A stretch of 64,000 nucleotides of DNA from Theobroma cacao (taxonomy: Eukaryota > Streptophyta > Magnoliopsida > Malvales > Malvaceae): contig NC_030857.1 in assembly GCF_000208745.1 (NCBI RefSeq), forward strand, positions 12,033,986-12,097,985, read 5' to 3'. Under the pieces are notes generated by a model. That model did no database searches. It saw only the letters and a list, made by a program, of their open reading frames with translations, and was not told where the DNA came from. Shown here piece after piece: positions 1 to 12,010 of the stretch (its first letter is position 1; every line of letters starts with the position of its first letter). The position numbers were made by a program, and so were the translations under genes.

Positions 1-2063
1 ATGATGATTTAGATAGATTTTTAAGATATATGGATGTTTTTAGTTGTTTATGGTGTTAAGTGTAAGAATTAAGCTTGAAATTCACATATTCCTCATGAGT
101 TCATCATTGGCCGAATCTTCCTTGTAGAGTGTTGATGGTGGATTTGATTTTATTTCAAGTGAATTAGTTAGGATATGATGAATTATGGTGAGAAAATCAA
201 GTAGGAAAAATCATAGTGTTGATGCACTCACCATGGTCGAAATTCTCAAGAAGAAATGTGAGGATGGTTTTGCTAAATTTTATGTTATTTGACTTGTGTT
301 TGGTGATTTGAAGTATTGGGAGAGAAATGAAATTATTTGGAGTTGAATTGGACGTATTGGCCAATTAATCGCGTGATAGATCGAGTTAGACCAACACCGC
401 ATGTAGACGATAATCCGAACAATTCGCGTTCCATATCATGCATTCATATAGAGTTTAGATTAGTTTTATAACAATTTAGCACAAATGTGGTAAATTTCTT
501 GATTTTGTATTATGTTTAGGTGGTGAATCCTCCGAAAAAGGGTAAAGAAATTACACCCGAGGATCAATAGTCGGAGTACTCCAAAATTCAAGCTCCTGAT
601 GCTGTGAGTAACCTTATTATCGTCTTAATTATCTAAACTATGTTCGTATCTGATTTTGTAATTTTATGAAAAATGTGTTTAAATGAAATGATTTTATAAA
701 TTGTTTTGAAATTTAATGATGACTTGAAAATGGAGTAATTGGAGACTAATTGCTGTATTGTAAATTACGTTTTGAATTGAATGACTTATGATAATGTGGG
801 CACGAGTGGTTGGATTTTGTAAATGTGCTGAAAAAGTATGAACTATTGTTTTGCCTTGAGAGGTGTAAAATAAAATAATTGTCATGTCATGCTGTTGAAT
901 TTTATTGAATTGGTGGGTTATAAATTAGTCGCTGCAATGGACGGGTTCCGTGGACCAGCCTATTAGAGGGGCACGGTAACTCTATTATATTGATACCTCA
1001 GTATGAGAGGCATAGTTGGATAACTCCTGAGGTTAAAACTTTAGAGTTCACTTCATGCCAAACCACCACGTGAGGGTGAACTCAACCAACGCCAAGGAAC
1101 GGTTATGTTTTCAAAATAATAAAAAAAAAACATGATTTATGCGTACATGACTTTTTAACAGACTTGGCGGACTCGGTTGGGATAGCCCTAGGCCAAGGTA
1201 TCCCTGATAATTGAGTATGAGGATGATTTTGGCACGAGCCAAACTTTTCAAGAAATCATAAGCCTCGTTGTTTATTTTGGTGAAATGAATCTATTTTATC
1301 TTATTAAAATGAGTTCGAAATGCTGAGAATCATTTTTATGCTAATTTATTTTATCTGTCTCCATTTACTTAGCTTTAGATATTTTAGATGGTATTTGTTT
1401 ACTCACTGGGATTATATAGTCTCACCACCCTCCTTTCCACCCATTTTAGGCTTAGGATAGTTGGTAGATAGCTCATTTCGTTGAGGGCTACAGTTGGACT
1501 TGCATCCTAAAAAACTATAAGTTTACCGCTTTTGATACTTTTGGTCGTTCGTGGGCCCATGTGTCACTGTAAATTAAATTTTATACTTTGGTTATCTGTA
1601 TTACAGTATGTATGAATTTATTTAGCTTTTACGCTACAAAAATTATTTATCGGTGACTCTATAAATATTGTTTTATAAGAAAATAGAATATTTTATTGAA
1701 TATTTTTATTATATTCAAATAGTCATAATTTCATTTTAAATGAAGGTTTTAGACGATTAAACTTATTTTTGATAATGAATTATGTGTTTTATACTCGCAT
1801 ACTACATTTTTAGCTGGTTTCAAAATTTTTGAGAAAAAATGACCAAAATGCCTTTGTGAGACAGAAATCATTTTTTTATTGATTTAAGTTTGAAATAGCT
1901 TAAAATCTTTTAGGACATGATATTTGGCAACGGTTACTCACAGGGAAAATGAGAAACTAATATTAAAGTCTTGTGGGGTTCCGATTGACATTTCGGGTAA
2001 TGAGTGTCGATTGGGACACCGCGACGGTTGTCACGTGCTCGAGGGGAGTATCGGGTCGTGACA
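1..2063 (+). mobile_element. LTR-D, 3' part of an LTR (left side outside window)
   Basis: This stretch is the downstream part of a long terminal repeat. It aligns in reverse complement with the complete solo LTR at 47503-50489. Shared blocks include the end (GGGTCGTGACA here, GGTCTTGACA there), the ATCGGGACxxCGCGxCGATTGTCAC region at about 1975-2040, and the AAGGAACGG block near 1095. The final CA is at 2063, next to Athila sequence. The window begins roughly 900 bases into the LTR, so it is unknown whether this is a solo LTR or the 3' LTR of a larger element. It holds no gene; the short reading frames in it are chance frames. Confidence 0.85.
520..1449 (+). other. Candidate leader exon 2 and intron 2 of LTR-D
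   Basis: An acceptor-like TATGTTTAG ends at 519, a short candidate exon runs 520-603, and a donor GTGAGTAAC lies at 604-612. A segment GTTTACTCAC at 1397-1406 is complementary to the donor over TTACTCAC. A pyrimidine-rich acceptor CCATTTTAG ends at 1449. The same order recurs in LTR-A, LTR-B, LTR-C and LTR-G in this window. That the RNA is actually spliced here is inferred from the signals alone. Confidence 0.5.
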
Positions 2064-2344
2064 GTGGCTCTCCCTTTAATGACCGCAATGCTGAAGCCTT
2101 CTATTTCAGATAGCCTATTTCTTATTTTCAAGGCCACGCACTCATTTTGAGCGCCGTGGTGTTAATTTTTTTTTGAATTTTTTTTTCAAACCAATTACCT
2201 GCAAAAGGAAAAAAATAGATTAAAAAAATAAAGTAAAAAGCATGAAATAAAATAAAATAAAATAAAAACAAGTAAGGTTAAGGAGCTTGGGTTACCTCCC
2301 AAGAAGCGCTTCATTTACAGTCTTCGGCTGGACTGACTTGGACT
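2064..2344 (-). other. Non-coding tail of Athila after pol
   Basis: This is the stretch between the end of integrase and the LTR-D border. It contains a short AT-rich run (2160-2275), an AAAAT minisatellite-like tract (2248-2270) and a possible purine tract. There is no reading frame with recognisable similarity; an Athila env-like frame, present in some relatives, is not seen. Confidence 0.6.
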
Positions 2345-3590
2345 CTAGGCCGTATCAAGCAAGTGAATTGAGGACTTTTGACAATTAATTTCACCTCCCA
2401 AATAATGCTTTAATCTTTGTCCATTGACTCTAAATTTTTGACCATCTATCCCTCTAACTTCGATTGCTTCATGTGGGAATACCTCATTGACAATAAAAGG
2501 ACCAAACCACCTTGATTTGAGCTTTCCTAGAAATAATTTCAAGCGAGAATTATAGAGCAACATTGCTTGTCCTAGCTCAAAGCTTCTTTCCAATATCTTC
2601 TTATCATGCCATTGCTTTGTTTTCTCTTTGTAGAGTTTGGCATTCTCCTAAGCTTGAAGGCAAAATTCATCAAGTTCATTTAATTGCAACAACCTTTGCT
2701 CACCTGTTGCTTGTAAATCAAAATTTAACTTCTTCACGGCTTAATAAGCATTGTGTTTAAGTTCCACCGGTTAGTGACAAGCCTTGCCAAAGACCAACTT
2801 ATATGGAGACATACCAATTAGTGTTTTGTAAGCAGTCCTATATGCCCATAGTGCATCATCTAATCTTTTTGACCAATCTTTTCTTGTGGGACATACGATT
2901 TTCTCCAAAATCCTCTTGATTTTACGATTTTATACTTCCGCTTGGGCACTAGTTTGAGGATGGTACGCTGTGGCAACCTTGTGTTTAACTCCATATTTCT
3001 CCAGAAGTGCATCAAAATATTTGTTGCAAAAGTGACTTCCCTCATCACTAATAATTTCCCTTTGAGTGCCAAATCGAGTGAAAATATTCTTCTTAATGAA
3101 ATTCATCACCACCTTTGAATCATTATGAGGAAAGGCTACTACTTCAACCCACTTGGAGACATAATCAACAGCAAGTAAAATGTATTTGTTGTTGTATGAA
3201 GATATGAACAGACCCATGAAGTTAATACCCCATACATCAAAAATTTCTATCTTCATGATGTTGTTGAGAGGCATCTCATGTTGCCTTGAGATATTTCCCA
3301 CCATTTAGCACCTGCCACAATGCAAGACAAAATTATGAGCATCCTTAAATAATGTAAGCCAATACAAACCTGATTGGAGGACTTTAGTAGCAGTCTTTAT
3401 TCGTCCAAAGTGTCCTCCATAATCTGAAGAATGGCAATCGTGAAGCACATTTTGAATCTCTTCTTTTGGAACACATTTTCTGAAAATTTGGTCTTTACAC
3501 TGCTTGAACAAGTAAGGCTCATCCCAAAAATAAAATTTAACATCATGCAAAAATTTCTTTTTCTGATGAAAATTTAAATCAGGGGGAATA
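2345..3590 (-). pseudogene. Athila integrase (broken)
   Basis: Integrase joins the cDNA to the host chromosome in the nucleus. Reading leftwards, the zinc-binding H2C2 region (about 3305-3550) ends in a CGRC-type motif. The catalytic core (2930-3304) has its first Asp in the MGLF region, the second in ISDEGSHF and the Glu in [10 protein letters not shown], so the DDE triad is still present. The C-terminal part (2345-2593) includes a KLKSRWFGPF motif, typical of Athila integrases, and ends just after KHYLGG. A frame change near 3000-2930 and stops at about 2770-2640 break it, so no functional enzyme can be made from this copy. It lies directly downstream of RNase H in the usual gypsy order. 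Confidence 0.9.
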
Positions 3591-4250
3591 TATTGCTTAC
3601 CAGATAATTCATGAAGTCAGCATACCAAGGAAGTGATTTCTTACCAACTTGAAGGATTTGTTCATCAGGAAAAGTCTCCTAGATTAAGGTTAAATCTTTA
3701 CCTTGTTCTTCAATCTCCAATCTTGAGAAGTGGTTTGCCACTTGATTTTCTGTTCCTTTTCTATCATGAATCTCTAGATCAAACTCTTATAGCAAGAGAA
3801 TCCACCTTATCAATCTTGGTTTAGCATCCTTCTTGGCAACCAAATATTTGATAGATGAATGGTCAGTGTACACTATCACCTTTGTCCCCACGAGATAGAA
3901 GAGAAATTTGTCAAAAGTAAAAACCACAGCCAAAAGCTTCTTTTCTATTGTGGTATAATTTTTCTAAGCCTCATTCAAAGTCTTGCTAGCATAATAGATG
4001 GAATGGAAGATTTTATCTTTCCTTTGTCTTAGAACAGCTCCCACCACATAATCACTCGCATCACACATCAATTCAAAAGGGAGAGTCCAATCGAGACTAA
4101 TTATGATAGGTGCAGATATTAATTTTTTTTTCAATTCATTAAAAGTAACAAAACATTCATTATTAAACTTAAATGGCACATCTTTCTCTAATAAATTGCA
4201 AAGTGGTTTAGAAATTTTTGAAAAGTCTTTAATAAATCTTCTATAAAAAC
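3591..4250 (-). pseudogene. Athila RNase H (broken)
   Basis: RNase H removes the RNA strand during reverse transcription. The frame at 3964-4179 carries the first catalytic Asp in the ELMCDASDYVVGAVL region, followed by a YASKTLNEA block. A stop interrupts the reading at 3963, after which [21 protein letters not shown] and a VANHFSRL motif (usually VADHLSRL) can be read leftwards. The fold is recognisable but stops prevent full translation. It sits between RT and integrase as expected for Ty3/gypsy. Confidence 0.85.
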
Positions 4251-5917
4251 TAACATGACCAAGAAAACTTCTAATACCTTTGACATTTATTGGAGGTGGT
4301 AGTTTCTCACTTGCTTCAATTTTTGCTTTATCTACCTCAATGCCTTTACTAGAAATCTTGTGCCCAAGAACAATACCTTATCGTACCATGAAGTGACATT
4401 TCTCCTAGTTGAGCACCAAATTTGTTTCTTCACATCTCTTGAGTACCCTAGCAAGATTTAAAAGACAATCATCAAAATTATTTCCAAAGACAAAAAAATC
4501 ATCCATAAATACCTCTAAACATTTTTCCACCATGACTGTGAATATGGCCATCATACATCTCTGAAAGGTAGCAGGTGCATTACATAATCCAAATGGCATT
4601 CTTCTAAAAGCAAAAGTGCCATAAGGACACGTAAATGTAGTCTTTTCTTGATCTTCAAGAGCAATAGCAATTTGGTTATAACCAGAATAACCATCTAGAA
4701 AACAATAATATTCCTTACCAGCCAAGTGATCCAACATTTCATCAATGAATTGAAGAGGGAAGTGATCTTTCCTTGTAGCTTTGTTGAGCTTGCGGTAGTC
4801 CATGCACACCCTCCATCTAGTCACAGTTCTTGTTGGAATGAGCTCATTATTGTCATTGGCCACCACAGTCATTCCTCCTTTCTTAGGAACACATTGAACT
4901 AGACTTACCCATGAGCTATCAAAGATAGGGTAAATTATTCCAACATCCAACCACTTGATGATTTCCTTATTGACCGCTTCCTTCATGATGGGATTCAATC
5001 TTCTTTGCTGTTCAATTGTGGCTTTGTGATTTTCCTCAAGGAGAATTTTGTGCATGCAAACAGAAGGGCTAATTCCCTTAATATCAGCTATGGTCCACCC
5101 TATTGCTTTCTTGAATTCTCTAAGTGTCCTCAATAACTTCTCATCTTGCATGTTAGTAAAAGCAGTAGAAATAATAACTGGAAGAGTATAAGATTTTTCA
5201 AGAAAAGAATACCTCAAGTGTGCAGGCAGAGGTTTGAGCTCCAAAGTAGGTGGTTCCTCAATGGAAAGGTTAGAAGATGGCACCAAAGAAGCTGAAATAT
5301 CTAAAGACTTAAATTGATGATTAGTTTTAAATTTGGAGTGAGCATTCAACAAATTTGAATATTCAATAAACTCATCATCATCCCTATTAGAGTTAGCAAC
5401 TAAACATGCTTCAACAGGATCATTAGGATTTTCTTCTAAGAAAACATTATGTGTAAAGTTATTTACCACACTCACAGAAAAATAGTCTTCAGGTGTCATA
5501 GGCAATTTTAAGCCTTTGAAAATATTAAATGTTACCGGTTGGTCTTGAACTCTCAAAGTGAGCTCACCTTTTCCAACATCAATCAAAGCTTTAGCAGTTG
5601 CTAAGAATGGCCTCCTAAGAATGATTAGAATTTGCCTATCTTCTTCCATGTCAAGAATTATAAAATCAACTGGAAAAATAAATTTATCTACCTTGACAAG
5701 AACATCTTCAATAATTCCCCTTGGGTACACATAAGAACGATAAGCCAATTGTAAAGTAATAGAAGTGGGTTTGCATTCCCCCAAACCAAGTTTCTGAAAA
5801 ATTGACCAAGGCATTCAATTGATACTTGCACCTAAATCACTCAAAGCTTTTGCAAATAATTAATTACCAATTGTGCAAGGTATTGTGAAACTACCTGGAT
5901 CTTTAAGTTTTGGTGGC
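4251..5917 (-). pseudogene. Athila protease and reverse transcriptase (long partial frame)
   Basis: The 469-codon open stretch (5814-4405) is the longest in the window. The aspartic protease lies upstream, with active-site motif DLGAS at about 5835-5849 next to in-frame stops (one replaces a Leu before MPWSIF). RT has the RVCMDYRKLNKA, FLDGYSGYNQIAI and RMPFGLCNAPATF blocks and FMDD as the polymerase Asp pair. After a stop at 4404 the thumb/connection continues to about 4250. The frame's ATG lies within protease and is unlikely to be a real start; the natural protein is a gag-pol polyprotein. A chromovirus insertion at 5918-5922 separates it from gag. Confidence 0.93.
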
Positions 5918-5922
5918 AGTTT
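5918..5922. repeat. Target-site duplication AGTTT (left)
   Basis: AGTTT at 5918-5922 is repeated at 16223-16227, immediately outside the two LTR ends of the chromovirus, as left by integrase staggered cutting. Confidence 0.93.
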
Positions 5923-6308
5923 TGTGATAACCCAACTTCTATAGGCTTGTAACTAAGTATAGATGTAATAATATGGGCTAGGGGTAGTTTCATCATTTTC
6001 TCTAATAAGCTTCCAGAAGAAAGTTTTATGATATTTTAAGGCCTAAATAGGCATAAGACAGTATAAATGATGTGTGCTAATGAAAACACGAAGAAAACTA
6101 GAAGTTTCAACAATTTTCATAATAAAGGCAAAATGGTCATTTTTCACCTCGGGTTAAAATTTTAAGTTTTTATGAACTCGAGCATGTTTAGAACATTATG
6201 GATATTGTCTTAGTGTTAAAAGAGCAAAAAGATTACATAAAAGATTGGAGGAGAGTAAGTTAATTAGAGGGGTATTTTCGTAATTTTAAAGGAAAGGATA
6301 AGATGGCC

Positions 6309-6316
6309 TATAAATA
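6309..6316 (+). promoter_or_regulatory. TATA box of LTR-A
   Basis: TATAAATA in the context GGCCTATAAATATCTT, conserved at 14008-14015 in the 3' LTR and at 43887-43894 (minus strand) in the solo LTR. A pyrimidine-rich transcribed leader begins about 30 bases downstream. Confidence 0.75.
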
Positions 6317-6526
6317 TCTTAAAATTTCCAGAACCTTCTTGAATTACTAGCAGCTGGTCTTCTTCTTCCCTTCTCCTCTCTCACGTTTCTTCAAAACTCC
6401 ATGGAAGCTTGATTTGAAGCTTGAGTGATTTTCTCTCTCTAGCTCTAGTTTTCACACCTTTGAACCCTTTTGACTAGAACCTTTGAATTCTTTCATCCTC
6501 TCACTTTAAAACCCTTCAAAAATCTG

Positions 6527-7212
6527 NNNNNNNNNNNNNNNNNNNNNNNNNNNNNNNNNNNNNNNNNNNNNNNNNNNNNNNNNNNNNNNNNNNNNNNNNN
6601 NNNNNNNNNNNNNNNNNNNNNNNNNNNNNNNNNNNNNNNNNNNNNNNNNNNNNNNNNNNNNNNNNNNNNNNNNNNNNNNNNNNNNNNNNNNNNNNNNNNN
6701 NNNNNNNNNNNNNNNNNNNNNNNNNNNNNNNNNNNNNNNNNNNNNNNNNNNNNNNNNNNNNNNNNNNNNNNNNNNNNNNNNNNNNNNNNNNNNNNNNNNN
6801 NNNNNNNNNNNNNNNNNNNNNNNNNNNNNNNNNNNNNNNNNNNNNNNNNNNNNNNNNNNNNNNNNNNNNNNNNNNNNNNNNNNNNNNNNNNNNNNNNNNN
6901 NNNNNNNNNNNNNNNNNNNNNNNNNNNNNNNNNNNNNNNNNNNNNNNNNNNNNNNNNNNNNNNNNNNNNNNNNNNNNNNNNNNNNNNNNNNNNNNNNNNN
7001 NNNNNNNNNNNNNNNNNNNNNNNNNNNNNNNNNNNNNNNNNNNNNNNNNNNNNNNNNNNNNNNNNNNNNNNNNNNNNNNNNNNNNNNNNNNNNNNNNNNN
7101 NNNNNNNNNNNNNNNNNNNNNNNNNNNNNNNNNNNNNNNNNNNNNNNNNNNNNNNNNNNNNNNNNNNNNNNNNNNNNNNNNNNNNNNNNNNNNNNNNNNN
7201 NNNNNNNNNNNN
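6527..7212. other. Assembly gap (686 Ns)
   Basis: Sequence stops after AAAATCTG and resumes within a TA dinucleotide run. The matching part of the 3' LTR (about 14226-14970) is roughly 745 bases, so the gap size is plausible. The missing bases are LTR leader, not a gene. Any reading frame spanning the Ns is an artefact. Confidence 0.98.
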
Positions 7213-7420
7213 TATATATATATATATATATGTAAATATGTGTGTTATAAGAAATTGATGGATAATGGTTTATGATTGTAATGCATGTGAAACTTGACAT
7301 GTTAAACCTTGAGAAATTGTTATGTGTTTCATATTGGTTTTGAACATTTCAAACAGGGTGGTTTTTCCTTTGGGAGAAGGGTAAATTTTGCATTGATGCC
7401 CTTTATTTTGCTACAGCGAG

Positions 7421-7850
7421 AATGATTCTCCCTGCAGCGAGAGACTCTAGGGTTTTGAAAGGATAGGCTGGTCGAAAACTCACTGCAGCGAGGATGCATT
7501 TTCGCTTCAGCGAGAATGACACTGTAGCTTCTCGCTGCAACGAAATGCATTCTCGCTGCAGCGAGAAACTTTCTGTTTTCTGGGCTGTAATTTCGCTGCA
7601 GCGAGAAACATTCTGTTTCTGGGTAAAATTTCGCTACAGCGAAAAACTTTATGTTTTGGTCTCTTATCTTGTCCAATTGCTGCCCTATCTTTCACTTTTT
7701 TTCTACCATATGGGAGCATGGACTTCCAACATTAAGGATTAAAAGAGTTAAGTTTAAAATGAGGAGGTTTAGTGAGAAACCCTCGTTCGGTTAATAACTA
7801 AATTCCAACGTCACTGCAGCGGAAAGGCATTCTCGTTGCAGCGAAGATTC
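7421..7850 (+). repeat. GCTGCAGC palindrome array in 5' LTR-A
   Basis: About a dozen copies of a CTCGCTGCAGCGAG-like unit, perfect or with one or two changes, lie between 7421 and 7645 with a smaller group at 7812-7850. The best copy is a perfect 16-base palindrome TCTCGCTGCAGCGAGA at 7551-7566. Units are spaced irregularly at about 20-60 bases, so this is not a simple tandem repeat. The array sits in the predicted leader intron 2. Confidence 0.85.
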
Positions 7851-8476
7851 GTTGTTGTATTTAACTTGCTTGTGCAATATTGAAGCTTTCATTTTCCAAA
7901 TGATTCGTTATGTATGGTTTCATGATTTTCAAATGATTAAACACTTAAGGGCTCGATAAGGGTTTTTATGAATGAACCAAATTACATTGCTTTGAAACTA
8001 GTGCATCATGATTTTAAATTTCCTTTGTTGTTGCTTGTTCCCTTCCTTGTTCACTCACTGGGTTTATACTCACCATTTCAAATTCATGTTTTCAGATCAC
8101 GAGGCAACCGATAACTAGGATGAGGTATCTTTGTAGACCTGTGTCCATCTTTTGGTAGGTGTCTCGGCATTCAGTAGCTGTACATTCATCCGAGTCCCTC
8201 CGCTAGAAGTCAAGTCTTCTTTTTTAGATGTATAGGCGAACCTAATGTACATTATTGGAATACATGTTATAGACAATGTATGTATATAATAAATGAGAAA
8301 TGCCAATACGAGTTGGCAATGTCTATTACTATTTTGATTTTAAGTTTTGAAAAATGACTTAGCAGTTTATGATGGAATGATGAACACGTCGGACTATTAA
8401 GCTTTCTTGGGCTTAGTGGACTACGTCCATTGGGTCCATGCGCCGATCATGACTTGAAATTTGGGTCGGACAAAGT

Positions 8477-8488
8477 TGGTATCAGAGC
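8477..8488 (+). promoter_or_regulatory. Primer-binding site, initiator tRNA-Met type
   Basis: TGGTATCAGAGC four bases after the 5' LTR end matches the complement of the 3' end of plant initiator tRNA-Met, which primes minus-strand cDNA synthesis. Confidence 0.9.
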
Positions 8489-8696
8489 TCTAGGTTTGTC
8501 TAGGTCCTAGAAGTTCCTTTTGTTGGTCCAGCGGAGAGTCGGGTCTTTATGTTGGAACTCTAGTTGTGAAGTGTGAACCGCAGTACATTTTACAATCAAG
8601 TGATCGCATAGATTCCCTATCTTAAAAACTACCTTTTGCCTTAAGTATGATTATAAATGTGTTTAATAATAGGTGTTTGCTCTTGTCTAGGTAAGA

Positions 8697-10143
8697 ATGC
8701 CGCTTAAGACACGAGCCGCCTCAAGACGGATGGGGGAGCAAGATGCTCCTATTGAGATGGTAGGTAGGCTACGGGCATCCACCCAGAGGGGCCGAGGTCG
8801 ACGTGGCAGGGCCACTAGGCCGGTGAGGGTGGATACGTCTGTGAGTAGGAGAGAGGAGGGACAGTCCTTAAGTGATGTAGATAGGCACCCAACTGGGGGT
8901 ATTACTATCGAGGATTTAGCAGTAGGCCTACAAGGAGTCAACCGGGTTGTAGAGATGATGGCGACCAGTATGGAGGATATACAGAGAGTAGTAAAGGGGA
9001 GACCTACAGTACAGAAATCTCCTAGCTCCCAAGGACAGGCCGATCGCCAACATCATGAGGTCGAGAGGGGACATCTAGATATTTCTCTTTCTGATTTTCT
9101 TAAGCTCAAGCGTCCATCATTTTAAGGGTCTGATGCATCAGAGAAACCCTAGGTTTTCTTGGATAAGATAGAGAAAATATGTAAAGCTTTAGGATGCTCT
9201 AGTGTGCGATCAGTCGAGTTAGCCACTTTCAGATTAGAGGATATGGCGCAGGAATGGTATAGCTCATTATGTAGAGGCAGACCGACAGATGCAACACCAT
9301 TGGCTTGGAGTGAGTTTAGTGCAGCCTTCTTGGATTAGTTCCTACCACTTGGTGTATGTAATGCCAGAGCCAGAGAGTTTGAGACTTTTGTACAAACTTT
9401 GAGCATGACGGTGTCGAAATATGACATCAAGTTCACACAGTTGTCTCGGTATGCTCTCTACCTCATTTCTACTAAGGAGATGAAGATTTAGAGGTTTGTG
9501 GATGGGTTAGTAGAGCCATTATTTAGGGCTGTGGCATTTCGAGATTTCACTACCTATTCTGCAATAGTAGATTGTGCTCAGCGCATTGAGATGAGGACCA
9601 GTGAGAGTAGGGCTGGAGGGATAGAGCAAAAAGGGCCAGGACAGAGGGTTATCAAGGCCGTAGAGATTTCAGCAGTGGTGGTTCGTCTTCTAGCCGTCAG
9701 GGTCCATAGAGGGACTCACGATTACCTCAGCAGGGGAATGATGCACCTGGTGCTAATATTAGGATGGGACGGAGAACCTTCAGTTCTAGAAGGCGGTAAG
9801 ATTCTAGACAGAGTAGTCAAGTCACCCACCCTTGTGATACTTGTGGGAGACGACATAGTGGATGATGCTTCCTTACCACAAGAACTTGTTTCGGGTGCGG
9901 TCAACTTGGGCATATTAAGAGGGATTGTCCGAGGGCTCAGCAATCACAAGATTCTACTCGTGGTTTCACCCAGCTAGCTTCATCTGCTCCTTCAGTTGCT
10001 GCCTCATTTGGACGGGAGGCTAGTGGATCGAGAGGTAGAGGTGCTAGTACTTCCTCTCAAGGTAGGCCATTTGGGTCCGAACATCAGAGTTCTGTTGGTA
10101 GAAGCCAGGCAAGGGTGTTTGCTTTAACACAGCAGGAGACTTA
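8697..10143 (+). pseudogene. Chromovirus A gag (broken)
   Basis: Gag forms the virus-like particle and packages RNA. The start at 8697 (MPLKTRAASRR) matches the usual start of Del/Tekay gags, and the B element retains a similar one at 27250. The capsid-like domain runs to about 9600, with stops at 9123, 9150, 9337 and 9489 in the same frame. A frameshift near 9600 follows. The CCHC zinc knuckle [14 protein letters not shown] lies at 9887-9928 in the frame used by pol, consistent with a fused gag-pol protein. A Ser/Gly/Arg-rich linker follows to a stop at 10141. No intact particle protein is possible from this copy. Confidence 0.9.
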
Positions 10144-10600
10144 AACATCCAATGCCGTGGTCTCAAGTATTCTTTCCATTTGTAATATGAATGCTCGGGT
10201 ACTATTTGATCCTGGTGCTACCCATTCTCTTATCACTCCATGTTTTGCATCTCGGTTGGATAGAGATTGTGTTAGGAGAAAGGAACAATTAGTGGTGTCT
10301 ACTCCTTTAAAGGAGATATTTGTAGCCAAATGAGAATATGAGTCTTGTGTAATGCGAGTCAAGGACAAAGACACTTCGATGAATCTAGTTGTGTTAGACA
10401 CCTTAGACTTTGATGTGATCTTGGGGATGGATTGGTTATCACCTCGCCATGCTAGTGTGGACTACAATCATAAATTGGTAAGATTTAATTTCCCCAGTGA
10501 ACCATCATTTAGTATTCAGGGGGATAGGGGTAATGCTCCAACCAATTTGATATCGGTCATTTCTGCCAGAAGATCATTATGACAAGGTTGTATAGGTTAC
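10144..10600 (+). pseudogene. Chromovirus A protease (broken)
   Basis: Aspartic protease that matures gag-pol. The active-site region reads VLFDPGATHSLI, where the usual triplet is D-S/T-G; here Asp-Pro-Gly suggests a further loss at the catalytic loop. A stop at 10330 interrupts before VVLDTLDFDVILGMDWLSP, the conserved second half. The frame ends at a stop at 10580. It follows gag and precedes RT in frame. Confidence 0.88.
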
Positions 10601-11563
10601 TTGGCCGTAGTAAGGGATACTCAGGCGAAGGTTGGAGATGTAAGTCAAGTGTCGGGGGTGAAAGAGTTCGTGGATGTATTTCCTGAGGAGCTACCAGGTT
10701 TGCCTCTTGAACAGGAGATTGAGTTTTGCATAGATTTGCTTCCCGACACTAGACCTATATCCATACCCCCATATAGAATGGCACCTGCAGAGCTTAAAGA
10801 GCTTAAGGATCAGTTGGAGGATTTGTTGGATAAAGGTTTCATCCGACCTAGTGTATCCCCATAGGGAGCAACGGAGTTATTTGTGAAGAAGAAAGATGGA
10901 TCACTTAGGCTGTGCATTGATTATCGACAGCTTAATAAAGTGACGGTGAAGAATAAGTATCCCCTCCCAAGGATAGATGATTTATTTGATCAACTACAAG
11001 GAGCACAATGTTTCTCTAAGATAGATCTGCGATCTGGGTACCATCAGTTGAGAATCCGAAATGAAGATATACCTAAGACCGCATTTCGAACAAGATATAG
11101 GCACTATGAGTTCTTGGTGATGTCATTTGGGCTCACGAATGCTCCTGCAGCCTTTATGGATTTGATGAACCGAGTGTTCAAACCTTATTTGGATAAGTTC
11201 GTGGTGGTGTTTATTGATGACATCTTGATATATTCGAAAAGCCGAGAAGAGCATGAGCAGCATCTTAAGATAGTGCTCCAAATTTTGAGAGAACATTAAC
11301 TGTATGCCAAGTTCTCCAAGTGTGAGTTTTGGCTCTAAAGTGTTGCATTTTTGGGGCATGTGGTATCTAGGGATGGGGTACAAGTAGATTCAAAGAAAGT
11401 TGAAGCAGTGGAAAAATGGCCAAGGCCGACATCAATTACAGAGATTAAAAGCTTTGTGGGTTTGGCTGGCTATTATCGTCGCTTTGTAAAGGACTTCTCT
11501 AAAATAGTCGCCCCTCTGACTAAGTTGACATGTAAGGATACAATGTTTGAATGGTTTGATGCT
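10601..11563 (+). pseudogene. Chromovirus A reverse transcriptase (broken)
   Basis: RNA- and DNA-directed polymerase. Fingers and palm blocks are clear: [11 protein letters not shown] and [12 protein letters not shown] at the start, [46 protein letters not shown], and the catalytic FIDD in [12 protein letters not shown] (about 11210-11230). Stops lie at 10862 (from Trp), 11299 (from Gln) and 11336. The connection region with [17 protein letters not shown] continues to about 11560. The Del/Tekay assignment comes from these motifs and the downstream chromodomain. Confidence 0.94.
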
Positions 11564-12010
11564 TGTGAGGATAGCTTTGAGAAGCTTAAGACATGTCTCA
11601 CTACAGCTCCAGTATTAAGCCTACCTCAAGGCACAAGGGTTTATACGGTATTTTGTGATGCATTGCGGGTTGGTTTAGGGTGTGTACTAATGCAACATGG
11701 GAAAGTGATTGCGTATGCATCAAGGCAACTTAAAAGGCATGAGCAGAATTACCCCGCACACGATTTGGAAATGGCAGTAATCGTGTTTGCCTTGAAATTT
11801 TGGAGACATTATTTGTATGGTGAGACTTGTGAGATATATACGGACCACAAAAGTTTGAAGTATATATTTCAGCAGAGGGATCTTAACTTACGGCAACATA
11901 GATGGATGGAGTTGCTAAAGGATTATGATTGTACTATTCCTTACCATCCCGATAAGGCCAATGTAGTGGCGGATGCTTTGAGTCGAAAATCAATGGGAAG
12001 TTTGGCACAT
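11564..12010 (+). pseudogene. Chromovirus A RNase H (frame open, element dead)
   Basis: The region from [17 protein letters not shown] to [11 protein letters not shown] is open. The first catalytic Asp lies in [10 protein letters not shown], where a Ser usual after CDA is lost. The Glu is in [13 protein letters not shown], the second Asp in [11 protein letters not shown] and the last in VADALSRK. Translation from the element's own start would not reach it because of upstream stops. Confidence 0.9.

Larger units (their letters stand above)
5923..8472 (+). repeat. 5' LTR of chromovirus A (contains assembly gap)
   Basis: Begins TGTGATAACCC and ends GGGTCGGACA, directly before the primer site. 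It is homologous throughout to 13619-16222. The gap at 6527-7212 removes the leader hairpin, exon 2 and donor 2 from this copy. The palindrome array (7421-7645, 7812-7850) and the intron-2 end (ACTCACC before TTTTCAG near 8095) remain. Confidence 0.95.

Noticed and set aside
6470..7300. Open frames on both strands across the N run
   Set aside because: They exist only because Ns do not produce stops; the flanking LTR is non-coding.
7329..7742. Frames of 70-115 codons with RCSE-type repeats (also at 15113-15456 and 42404-42767)
   Set aside because: They are readings of the GCTGCAGC palindrome array, open on both strands and in several frames.
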